DNA of 64,000 bases from Poronia punctata (taxonomy: Eukaryota > Ascomycota > Sordariomycetes > Xylariales > Xylariaceae), in contig MU401517.1 of assembly GCA_022579005.1 (NCBI GenBank), positions 1 through 64,000 of the forward strand, read 5' to 3'. The notes under the pieces are model-generated. The model did not search any database. It was not told where the DNA came from and saw nothing but the letters and a program-made list of their open reading frames with translations. Made by a program: the position numbers and the translations under genes. Position 1 is the stretch's first letter. The number at the start of each line of letters is the position of its first letter. Below are positions 37,799-48,700 of this stretch, piece by piece.

Positions 37799-39108
37799 AA
37801 TGGGCGGCCAGGGGTGTTAAATATTATATTAGAGAGATGAAAACAGTCTCTTTATTGTAGTTTATAAGTCGGCGCCGTTGGTGCTGGATTGGCTTTCTGA
37901 GCTCCATCTTACAAGCTCGAAGTGTTGAGAAGCTCCGGTCCTTATATCTCGACATCTCAGAGTCGCACTTGTAGCCTATTGAATGGAATGCTCTACGTAA
38001 AGGAATAGAAGCTCACTTAGCTGTTAGGGTCAATGGAATGTCTGCCCGGGGCGCTGTATTGGGTTTTAATAGCCCACATTGACCAAATGACATTCTCTCC
38101 CCTGAGATTCCAACAGACCAACTTGCCGGTGGAGCTCACGCTTATGCAACAACAAAAGGAATGTAGAAGGCAGAGAAAGGAACTCATTGAGTTGAGAAGC
38201 AACTGTAATAGTGGGTTGGGTCTTAGCGACATAGATATACTGATAATGTGGGAAGGTGCTTGAGTTCCCATCTACGATCCATGTTGGTCACAACATTCCA
38301 CCCGATAGGTATCATACAGCCCTTGCCTAGTAGATCCTAAGAATTCGATCAAGGCATTTCACGTTTGGGCCGGACTTGCGGTGTTGCACAATTGCCTGGA
38401 TATATACCTGCCCCGTGCCTTCCATATGTACCTACGTCACATGACGATCTCGCGTTGACCCGTCGCGTCTAGTACCAAAAATCGAGAAAGTGCCATGCAG
38501 TAGACGTAGAATGTTAGAAGCAGGACCCAACGCTGGCATGCTCCGCCTTCTCTGAATTTGTCGAATGGTAACTTCAGAAAAGAAACGTATCACCACCAGC
38601 AGAACTATTGGCCATATTTCAGATAAGCGCGTTGAATGAAAACCTTTTCGCTGCTTTCGAGACCGCTTTAAGCTGTATGCATTTGAATTCTGTTGCTAGC
38701 TTTCTTGCTACTGCTCACATCCATCTTTCAGCTTTCCTCCTGTTAGTCGATAATTACCTACATGTCGTGAAGTCAAATGGGGTCCTTGTGCGTGCACAAA
38801 ACTTCCGAGTGGTCAGGCATCGACGTTAAATTTCTTCAATTGGGCACGATGCAGCTACAATCTCGGGTCCGACCCCTGGCATGTGCCACCTTCGTGGTAT
38901 GTAAAAGTCGGCCACGTTGTTACACAGCTTGAATACGTACGTAATCTAGTGCCTGGCGTTCTTCTAGTCTCTCTATTACATCTATCACTAAGTAATCTTC
39001 CCCTCGGCCACCAACATGTTCTATTGCAGCACGCCGAGCGATTCTGGGGTACAACCAAAGAGCACCACAAGAAAATGCACTGCGGACAAAACACCGATAC
39101 GCTGGCTG
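37799..39108. other. Intergenic, 1.3 kb
   Basis: Spacer between the amidoligase-like gene's promoter and the 3' end of the reductase gene. Opposite-strand frames at 38017-38271 and 38608-39134 have no recognisable domain or family-like pattern. No gene called. Confidence 0.55.
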
Positions 39109-40121
39109 TTAAAATCTGTGGATCTGATCCTTAGTGTATCCCAACTCGCCCAAAATTCCCTGCTGTTTCCCTTTTCCTACCAATGCTGTCTCCATAGCAG
39201 GAGGACCACACACAAACACCTTCGTATCCTTTGTTTCAGGCGTTGCCGTCAACACTTTACTCAGCAACTGTTTTGTGACATGCCCATGCGCGTGCTGCGT
39301 TGGGCCCAGAGGGTTACTGATAGCGTAAATAGCCTTGAACCGATCTGGAAACCGATATTGAAAGTCGTCAAATTCAGCCTTTAGGAGAATGTCGGCCTCT
39401 GTATTGACGCCGAACACAAGGGTCATGCGAGTTCTGTCGTCCGGGTTGCGCAGTATTCCCTGGATAAGCTGAAATATGGGCGTTATGCCAGCACCTCCCG
39501 CGATTAGCGTAATCTCGGGATGTTTGTTGGATGTCCATTTATATCCAGGAATGGGCGTGACAAAGCGCAGGGTATCCCCAGGCTGTAAAGAATGTAAATG
39601 CGTGCTTTGTTTGCCGTTGGGATACTCCTTGACCATCAACTCGAGGAACCCCGGGTCATCTGTCACACCAGTTAGCCAGAGTGACAAGTTATCAGGGGTT
39701 CCGTCTACGTCAACCTACCGCTGTGGCTGATGGGCGTATATGGTCGCACACATGGGAGCATGCAACCTTTGGGCCATGAGTATGTCAGTAATGCGGCTGA
39801 TGAGGTGATTAGCAGACCGACTCTTCCCTTTCACCCTAGTCTCCTCGGTGGGCCCTTACATGTGAGGCCTAAACCACTAACATGAGCTTCGGTGGGCAAG
39901 ATAAACCTCAACCTCTTGGTGTTATGGTTAACTTGATCGCTGCTGTGTAGAGGTAGAGATAGAAAGGCCGGGCCGACGCCGAAAGCCCTTGGGGGCGTAG
40001 CGTTATCTGCATGCGCAACGCTCATCATGTATCGCGAGTAAATGCCAACGCCAACACCGGCTACCACGAGTGTTCCTATGACGGTAGGAAGCCGACTTAT
40101 ATAGATGGATTTGACTGCCAT
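39109..40121 (-). CDS. MCR1: NADH-cytochrome b5 reductase, mitochondrial (Mcr1-like)
   Basis: Three exons, complement(39109..39659, 39719..39796, 39860..40121), encode 296 aa; introns are 59 bp (branch GCTAAC) and 63 bp (branch CTAATC). Family size is ~300 aa. The N-terminus has basic residues then a single membrane segment (TVIGTLVVAGVGVGIYSRY, about residues 13-31), as in the outer-membrane/intermembrane-space Mcr1. The reductase domain follows: NHNTKRLRFILP and HVSGL, the FAD-binding RPYTPIS motif in the 78-bp middle exon, GKQSTHLHSLQPGDTL, the NADH-binding GGAGITPIFQLI, YAISNP and CGPPAMETAL near the C-terminus. It passes electrons from NADH through FAD to cytochrome b5. The ATG at 40121 is the first in frame; possible acceptor sites just upstream allow a 5' exon. 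Confidence 0.9.
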
Positions 40122-41679
40122 TCTTGGGCCTGGGAACGACAAGGTAAGCCTGCGAAAAGCCGAGGAAATAAAGTTCAACTATGCAGCGATGACGAACCTA
40201 TGGAATATTGCGAAAACCAGGCCGGCAAGGGTAGGAACCGGGTTCAGGGGAAGAAATGTCGGACTTTCCCCAATTGCCCGTATCGGGACGATTTTGACTC
40301 CTGTGGTTGGCTCTCGCTCACTATAATAATAGTGGAGTGACGCTGAACATAAGGTATGTCGATACAGTGCATACAACCGTCAACATATGGCTTGAACACG
40401 AAACAAGGTCCGAGGCTTCTGTCCGACAATTGCGTAATTGAGGAAGAGAACGTAGGGTGCATGGCTTCTAAAAGCTTAAATAGTGTCGGATCGTATTCTC
40501 GTCGGTCCCGGACCGTGGAGGGGTTCGTGTAAGAGGCGCGAGGGATCGTACCACTTCCGGATGACAGTACGAGTCCGAACCCCGACCACCAGTGACTACG
40601 GGCAGTATATAATCATTGCGTTCTGCTTGCATTGATATCCAAACATTGTAACCTAGTGGCCAAGGTTGACCTAGGTAGTTTTCCAGTGAACTTATATTTC
40701 ACTTGGGCTGTCACCTTTTCTAATTTTGTATATTTCTATTGGAGTTGCAATTTTATGCCATGTAGATTAAGAGTTCAATTCCAATATTGTTGCGTAGGGC
40801 TGACAAACATTGGTATCGGTCGGGACCCCGAACCCTAGCGATGCAGACCCCACTGGAACGAATGCACGTCACCTGTACTGTAAGGCATGTATGCTAGACT
40901 AGCCATTGTCATCTGTAAGTACATCCCTAGAGGTGATCTGATCAGATGGGATTTAGCGACGATCGTTGATCAACATGGCGGGTTTTAATTGGCACAATCT
41001 TTACTGTCATCTATCAAGGTTGTTGAGCCCCCGGTTTCCAAATTGTTCCTTTTTTGTAGGACGTGCAAGATACTGTTCGCTTCCACATGACATGGTTTGG
41101 GTCTGTGGAGCTTGGGAATCACTCACTGTGCCATTGTGCAGTGTGAACCAAAATCCAACTTTGCGGAAAGGATATAGGTTGTATCTTCATGCGTTCCTAC
41201 GTCTCGGAGTTTATGATATAGCATTACTGTTACACACTTATGACGAGGAGGGATTTTTAACTACGAGATATCTTGGTACGGTGACTAAAAGGATCTCTTA
41301 TGTAACGGAGAAGGAGGATCTTGGCGATTGATGCTTACATAATCGAGGAGGTAATAGGTACGAGTATGCTAGGTTAGGTATGTTGTGAGACCAACTTAAC
41401 GTCAAGGTAGGACCAGAATCACGTTGTAGGGTCGTGACCCTTATCGTAAATCTTTTAGATATTGATTCGAATACGTATCTTGGATTGTTTTTGATCGCGA
41501 CGGCAATACCTAGCTTTGAACGTTTATTAGCTACCTACACTTTTTTCTACCCCGAAGCATTGAGGATCATCTTACTGTGGCTGGGGGTCGCGTAAGAGGT
41601 TACTAAGATATCTGTCTATCTAGATATCCATTCTATAAAAAAGAAGCAAAAGTGCCGACAGGGAGGGATTTCAACGTAT
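40122..41679. other. Intergenic, 1.56 kb, left flank of TIR transposon
   Basis: Upstream region of the reductase gene. The 121-aa frame at 40966-41331 has no domain and starts at a non-ATG codon in the given frame, so I do not call it. Nothing else seen. Confidence 0.5.
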
Positions 41680-41685
41680 AAATAA
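41680..41685. repeat. Left 6-bp target-site duplication (AAATAA)
   Basis: Immediately precedes the left TIR and is matched by 52181-52186 directly after the right TIR. The sequence is AT-rich, so chance identity is possible. Confidence 0.6.
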
Positions 41686-41710
41686 AGAGCGTTGCTAGGT
41701 GCGCAGGGTA

Positions 41711-42152
41711 AAAATTACTATTGGCGCAGGGTCCAGGTGTTAACGGCTGTAAGGCAGCCGCGCTTAATTGCAAGACTGTGCATGCTATGTTAACCAGACC
41801 TATTTATATAGCTATACATAAGTATATAGTCTTGCAACCTTAGTACCTAATATATAACTACCTACCTAACCTAGGTACTTACTAAGTTAGATCCTTTAAA
41901 AATAAAAGCGACAACGGCAGTAATAGCAGCGACGGCAGTAATAGCAGCGACGGCAGCAACAGCAGCGACAGCAGCAACAGCGGCGACGGCAGCAGCAGCG
42001 GCGGCGGCGGCGGCTTAGTATATAGAGAGTAAAGGTTTTTGTTTTGCAGCGTAACTTGTACGGCGCGGACATAGAGGTGTAGGTAGGTAGGGTAGCATAT
42101 AGTGCGCGGCTGCCTTACAGCCGTTGACACCTGGACCCTGCGTCAATAGCAA
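41711..42152. mobile_element. 442-bp MITE-like element inserted in the left TIR of the large transposon
   Basis: Its own TIRs of about 48 bp share the core GCAGGGTCCAGGTGT then AACGGCTGTAAGGCAGCCGC; the left copy is 41713-41764 and the right copy, inverted, is 42098-42151. The four or so differences are transitions. The insertion point is exact: the uninterrupted right TIR of the large element reads GGGTACTACCGTACC, while the left reads GGGTA, insert, CTACCGTACC. A TA target duplication typical of Tc1/mariner is possible but not certain, because the edge bases are ambiguous. The centre holds a CAG-rich minisatellite. Confidence 0.82.
41908..42014. repeat. CAG/GGC-rich minisatellite inside MITE
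   Basis: Imperfect 18-bp units of the type GCGACGGCAGTAATAGCA, ending in a (GGC)n run. It produces long Leu/Ser/Pro pseudo-ORFs on the minus strand that are not genes. It sits in otherwise AT-converted DNA and is GC-rich. Confidence 0.85.
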
Positions 42153-42480
42153 CTACCGTACCAAAACCAAGTGGATTTATTAAACTGTTAATTAATAGTT
42201 AAGGGATTTTTAATTGTAAATAAGTAGTTTATAAATTAAAGTATTAATATTTATTAATGCTAACTATTTTAAGTATTAAAAGCCGTCTTAGCTATTAATA
42301 TATTTTAATACTTAAAAATGTTTTATTGTTTAAAGTAAATAAATATTAAGAATTTTTTTTTAGCATTAAAAATTATTTATTAGCATTAAAAGTATATTTT
42401 ATTATTAAGCTTATACTTAATTTGCGTTAAAATTATGCTTTTAATATTAGGTTTTCTTTTTATTGTTAAAATAATATTAA

Positions 42481-42955
42481 GTTAGCGTTAAAAGTATAAA
42501 CTTAACGTTAAAAACTTTATTTATTATTTAAAGTATAGTTAATTAGTATTAAGTTAGTATTTAGTTAGCGTTAAATAAGCATTAAGTTAGCATTAAATTT
42601 TAATTTTAACGTTAAATCTTTATTTTAGCGTTAAATCTTTTTTTTAGCGTTAAAACTTTTTTTTAGCGTTAAAACTTTTTTTTAGCATTAAATTTTAGTT
42701 TTAGCGTTAAATCTTTTTTTTAGCGTTAAAAACTTATTTTTATTATTAGATCTACTTTTTAGCGTTAAAAACTTACGTTTAGCGTTAAATTTTAGTTTTA
42801 GCGTTAAAAACTTACGTTTAGCGTTAAATTTTAGTTTTAGCGTTAAATTTCCTTTTTAGCGTTAAAAACTTACGTTTAGCGTTAAATTTTAGTTTTAGTG
42901 TTAAAAACTTATATTTTAGTATTAAACTTACGTTTTAGCATTAAACTTACGTTTA
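42481..42955. repeat. Left subterminal minisatellite (TTTAGCGTTAAA core)
   Basis: About fourteen copies of AGCGTTAAA spaced irregularly (commonly every 12-26 bp), with variants AGCATTAAA and ATTAAA. The core contains neither CpA nor TpG, so RIP cannot act on it. It mirrors the array at 51486-51866. Confidence 0.88.
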
Positions 42956-43599
42956 AGTTTATTATTATTGCCTTAAAAATATTTAGCTATTATTAAAAGA
43001 AGTTTTAATATTAAAAGCGAGGTTAAACTTGCTTACTTTTTATTTTTAGTACTTAAAAAATAAAATAACTAAAATATCTTTTTTGTAAAGAAAGCAGTAC
43101 TTATTTAAGTAAGTAGGTAAAAACTATAAAAACAAGATTTATATATATTATTTAAATATTTTATTATAAAGTCTTTTTAATTTATATATATATAAAAACA
43201 TAAGCTTATATTTATTTTAGCTTGTTTTTTTATTTTATATTTATTATTATATTATATTTATTATTATACTTACTACGTTTTAATTGTTTAAAGATGTCTT
43301 TTGCTTAAAAGATTAACTTTAACTTTTTAATAAATAAAGCTATTAAAAACAGCTTTTTTATAATATTATCTTAGCTAGACTTTTTGCTTTAAAAATTAAA
43401 AAAAATAAAAATAATATAATAGTAAAAGCTAACTTTAAAAAATATGCTAAAGTAAAAAGTAGTTGCTAAGGCAACTTTAAAGTTAGTATTGTTAAAGCAA
43501 AAAAAGTAGCTAGCTTTAAAGTTTAAAGCGTTTAAATTGTTTAAATTATTTAAGTTAAAAAAGTTGTTTAATTTATTTAATTTGTTTAAGTTATTTAAA

Positions 43600-43775
43600 A
43601 GGAAACTAAAGCTAAAGCAAAAGCTAAAGCTAAAGCTAAAGTAGAAATAAGTAAAAAAAAACAATAAGCTTGCTAAAAAGCCTGTTAATAAGCCTGTTAA
43701 AAAGCTTGTTAACAAGCTAGCTAAAAAGCTTGTTAACAAGCTAGCTAAAAAGCTGGCTAAAAAGCCTGCTAATAG
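43600..43775 (+). repeat. Lys-rich coding-like minisatellite relic
   Basis: Tandem AAGCT/AAAGCT followed by units such as AAGCTTGTTAACAAGCTAGC. In the plus frame it reads as Lys-Leu-Val-Asn/Lys-Leu-Ala-Lys repeats, suggesting a basic repetitive tail of a former protein, but stops on both sides prevent calling a gene. Confidence 0.5.
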
Positions 43776-44859
43776 AAAAAAAGTAATAGTTAACGTTAAT
43801 AACTTTTTTAATAAGCTTTTAAAGACTTTTTTAAAAAAAGGTAGTTTTATAAGCTTACTTACTTTACTTAGTACCTTTTTAAATATTTTTAATAAAGCAA
43901 AACTAATACTTAAAACCTGCCTTTTTTAAACTTTAAGCTAAGAAGATCTAGCAGTACTATTAGACTTTAAAAAAAAAAAAAGAAAAAAAAAATAATATAA
44001 AAAACGTACACTAAAAAAGCGCTAGTTAAAAAAAAAAGCAGGCCTTTTTAATACTAATATTTAAATAGCTAATAAGCATAACGCTAAAATGTTTTAAAAA
44101 GCGCGTTAAAAGCATTTTTTATATAAAAAAATAAAAAAATTATAAATTTAACTAATATTAAATAAAATTTTAAGCCCTAGTATTCTTTTTAACTTTTAGC
44201 TTTAAAAAAAAGCTTAACGCTAACTATTAGCTTATAGTTAGCAGCTATAATATAAAATATTATAAAATAATATAATATAGCTAAAAAGCTATATTGTTGC
44301 TAACAAAATTAAAGCAATAGCTAACTTTAAAAATTTTTAAGTTAAAATACTAAATATTACTATTTTTAGTAAAATTAAGCATTTTTAGTTTTAAAATAAG
44401 TTTTATTTATTTTTTAATTACTTAAAAAGCATTATAAACAAAAAAGCTTTAAGCAGCAAAAGCTAGTATTATTGCTAATATAAGTTACTTACTTAATAAA
44501 GTTATAATAAAAGTTAGCTAACTAAATTATAAAAATATAAAAATAAGTAACGCTTAAATTAGTATACTATATATATATAGTTATATTTAATAACTTAACT
44601 TAAACTAAGGCTTAATTTATATATATTTAGCATTATATTGCTATATTATTATATAACAACTTTAAAAGTATTAAGTAAGTAGTATACTTAATTTAAACCT
44701 GGTTTAAATATACTTTCTTACTTTTATTTAAGCATTAATATTTTATTAAAAAAGCTTTTAGCAAAAAAGGGCAGCGTTTAGCTAAAAAAGCTAAACTTAA
44801 TATTAGCTTAACTTTAAGCTATATATAGCTAAACGTGCTTTTTAACTTAAATTTAAAAA

Positions 44860-45245
44860 AAAATAACAAAAATAAGAATAAAAATAAAAAAAAGAGGCAA
44901 AAAAATAAAAATAAGGCTAAAGCTAAAGCTAAATTTAAAAATAACAAAAATAAAAAAGAAAAAGAAAAAAAAGCATAGGCTAGGCGTAAAGCTAAGGCTA
45001 AGAAGGCTAAGGCTAAAAAAGCTTAGAAAAAAAAAAGAAAAAAAGAAAAAAAAAATAATAATAATAATAATAATAATAAGAACAAGGATAATAAAGAAAA
45101 AGAGGAAGCTAGGCGTAAAGCTAGGGCTAAAGCTAAAGCTAAGGCTAAAGCTAAAGCTAAAGCTAAGGCTAAGGCTAAGGTTAAATTTAAGTTTAAAAAG
45201 GCTAAAGGCAATAACAATAACAATAATAATAATAATAATAATATA
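44860..45245 (+). repeat. Lys/Ala and Asn low-complexity repeat relic
   Basis: Runs of AAGGCTAAAGCT (Lys-Ala) alternating with AATAAC/AATAAT (Asn) tracts. The minus-strand poly-Leu frame at 45023-45250 is its shadow. Probably a repeat-expanded segment of the transposon's degraded gene. Confidence 0.5.
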
Positions 45246-45535
45246 AACAAAGTACTTTAAGCTAGCTACAAAGTTATATTTAAAGTTAAAAATAAACTAG
45301 CTATAATTAAAACTTTTAGCGCTAAAAAGCGCAAATATAAAAAAAAAGAAAATAAAAATAAAAAAAATAAAAAACCTTTTAACTATAAAAGCAAAGCTAG
45401 TTATAAAAATATATTTATAATTATAGCTAAAAAAGCTAAGCATAAGGCCTAAGGCAAATCTTGTAAGTATATTAAGCTATTAAGTAACCTTTTTTTAATT
45501 AACTATAAGGACATTTTTTTAAAAGCTGCTTTAAA

Positions 45536-45720
45536 AGGTAGCTTAGGCAGCAGTAGTAGCAGTAGTGTTAAAGGTAGCAGCGGTGTTAAAAAGGGTGTTA
45601 GTAGCTTGGTTAAAGGCGGTGTTAAAAGCAGTGCTAAAGGGGGTGCTAAAAGGGGTGCTAAAGGAGGTGCTAAAAGGGGTAGCTTGTTTGTTAATAGCGC
45701 TAATAACAATAATAGCAAAA
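45536..45720 (+). repeat. G-rich minisatellite relic (GTGCTAAAGGGG units)
   Basis: Tandem units like GGTGCTAAAAGGGGTGCTAA, unusually G-rich for an AT block and strand-asymmetric. One plus frame reads Gly-Ala-Lys-Gly/Arg repeats (45606-45788). No known domain. Confidence 0.6.
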
Positions 45721-45789
45721 GACCTCTTAAAAGTAACGCTAGCAACTTAAACGCTAGGGGTTATAGTATTAAATTAAAAGGTATATAAA

Positions 45790-48700
45790 AATAGTAAGTA
45801 TATTTATTTGTTTTTAATTTTTAGTGTTGTTAATAAAGTAAATACTTTTAGTTAAAAATAAAAGTACTTGCTTGTTATAATTATTTTTGCTTTAGCTACA
45901 TTGCTTATTACTTTTTATTAAAACTTTACCTATATATAATATAATTAATATAATAAAAATATATTAATATAAACTTATATTTATAAGCTTTTTTTTAAAT
46001 TAGTACTTTAAATAGTAAGCACTTATATTTAAATAGTAAAACTGGCTAAACTTTAGCTTTTAAGTTTAAATAGCACAGCATATACTTTAGCGTAATAAGT
46101 AAGTACTTTACTTTATATTACGTATTACTTTATACTTTACTTGCTTTTTTTTTATATAAATAAATAAGTTAAAGTTGCTTAAAAGTAGCTTATAAAATAT
46201 TTTTTAATAGCTAAAGTTAATTATTTACTACTACTTAAGTAATTATATAACATTTTTTTAAGTAAGTATATTAATTAAAAAGTAAAAAGACTTATATAAA
46301 GTATACAATATTTAAATTGCTTATATTAAATACTTAGATTTTTAAAAAGTATATAAAAAAATATATAAGTAGTTTTAAGCAAGTATGTTTTTTTTATTAC
46401 TTAATATAAGTATTAAATATATAGTTTAAATAACTTAAAAAGGAAAAAAACGTACTAAAATTCTTTTATTATATATAAAGGTAAAAAGTAGGTATATAAG
46501 GTAATAGGGGTAAACACTACTTACCTATTTACTTAGTATTAAAATAGCTTTTTTTAAGCAAGGTTGCATAACTTAAAAAAGGCTATAAGTATAAATTAGT
46601 TAAATTAACTTATAGGTTAAGTTAAGTAAGCAGTAAGGTTTTAATGCATTTTATTTTGTGTTAACCTAGTTACTTCTTATTTGCATACTTGTTTTTATAA
46701 TTTTTAAACTTGTTATAGCATACTTATTATATTAAATCTTAGCACTTACTTACTAACTATAAAAATGCTTTATAAATTAGGTTACTATGCAAATTAGTTT
46801 GCTTTTATTGCTTAGCTTAAAAAAGAGGCTGCTTAAAAAGCACAAAAGCAAACTGCTAAAAGTTATAGTGCTAAAGTAATAAATAAAGATAACAAAGATA
46901 ATAAAAATAAAAACAAAAATAAAGATAAAAATAAAAGTACTGCTATAGTTTATAATAATAATAACAATGTTAACAACAACGATAACAATAAAAAAACAAT
47001 ACTATAAGCGTTTTTAATTAATTTTATAATATATAATCTTATTAATTAAGTAGTTAGATTTAAACAAAAAAAAATAGCTAATATTTACTTATATCTTATT
47101 AGCAATTTAACCCTATTAAGCTTAACAAGACTTTAAATTAAGTTTATAATAATATAAGCTTTTTCCTTGCTAGTATAAATGCTTTTAAAAACCTTAAAAA
47201 CTTTACTGCTTAAAACAAAAAAGATTTTACTTTAAAAAAGTTATAGCAACTTGCTAATTATTAAAATATTGCAGCTATTAACAATAACAACAAAATATTT
47301 AATATAAATATAAGTATAGATAATAATAGCAATAGCAATAGCAATATTATTAACTAAGCTGTTAAAAAAAATCCTTTTAAAAACCTTTTAGCTTTAAGTA
47401 AACATGCCTTTTAAACTATTAAAAATAAATTAAAAGCTGTTTTTAATTAATATAAGTTAACCTTACTAAGTAATCTATATATAATACTTAGTTTTTAAGC
47501 TTAACTTAATAACATTAATAATATAGCATATTAAAGTTTAAAAAAGATTTTCTAAGCATATATAAGTACTAGTGCTTTTTTAAAGCTTGCTAAAAACGTT
47601 GTTTTTTTACTTATTACTATTAGTATATTAAAAAAAGCTGTTTATTAACAACTTTTTTTTTTTTTTATATATTAAATGCTAATTGCTTTTTATTTTAAAA
47701 AAATATTATTATATAAGTAGCAAACTAAAGCAGCTTTAACTTAAAACCTTTTTTATTTTAACCTTATTAATTATATTAATAAGCTTTTAGCATTTAAGCT
47801 GTAAAAGAAAATGTTTTTTAAAATAGCCTATTTAGTTAACAAGCTTTAATATTTTTAAAAGTCTATAGTGTAGGCTTTTTTTATTTAAGCAACTTTTAAA
47901 AAGTTTACTTAGTATTTTAATAGCTAGCTTATATTTTTTTTTAATTTTATTAAATATAATTATTATTAATATAATTGCTTAATATGTTGTGCTAATTTTA
48001 TTAACTTAAATCTAATAAGCTATTTTAGTTAAGTATATAAAGTATAGCAAAATAAATAGCTAAAAAGCTATATAAATTAAAAATAAAAGTATAATAACGT
48101 TATCTTTTAAATAAAGCCCCTTGCGCATTTTTAAAGTATTGCAAGCTTTTTATAAACGTTTAAGCGTTATTTTAAACGCTTTTTTACTAACTTAATACTT
48201 AAAAATAAATAAATATTAGCTAAAAGCTAGCGTATACTTATTTATAAAAATAACCTAATTGCCTTTTTAAATTTTATTTACGTTAATTATTTATTTAAAA
48301 GCTTAGTTAAGCTTTTTAGTAACTTTAAAATTTTAAACGTTTAATTTTTAGTTTATTAAAAAATAAATGCAAGTTTAACCTGGTTTTTTTTTTTTATAAA
48401 GTTAACTTTAATAAAAAGCAAACTAAAAGTATAAAAGTTCTTATAAAAAGCCTTAGTGCAAACTTTTAACAAAAAGAACGCTTAAGTGTTTATAGTTCTT
48501 TTAGTGCTTTTTATAAACAGCTTTAAATTATATTATATAATATATAAGTTTATTATAAAAGTTTATTACTTTATTACTACGTTTAAGCAATTATAACGTT
48601 TGTACTAAATAAACATTATACTTTTAATGCTAAGCTTTTATACTTTAAATAATAAAAAAGTATAAAAATAAGTTAGCATAAAGCTATAAAAGCTTAAAAA

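Noticed and set aside
40500..40600. tRNA-like T-arm (GGGTTCGGACTC on the minus strand)
   Set aside because: No matching acceptor, D or anticodon arms could be formed.
40966..41331. 121-aa frame as a possible gene
   Set aside because: Starts at a non-ATG codon, no domain, no splice context and low-confidence composition.
42481..42955. CRISPR-like array
   Set aside because: Repeats are too short, irregularly spaced and in a eukaryotic transposon; they are a subterminal minisatellite.
45023..45250. Poly-leucine minus-strand protein
   Set aside because: Reverse reading of the AAGGCTAAAGCT and AATAAT repeats.
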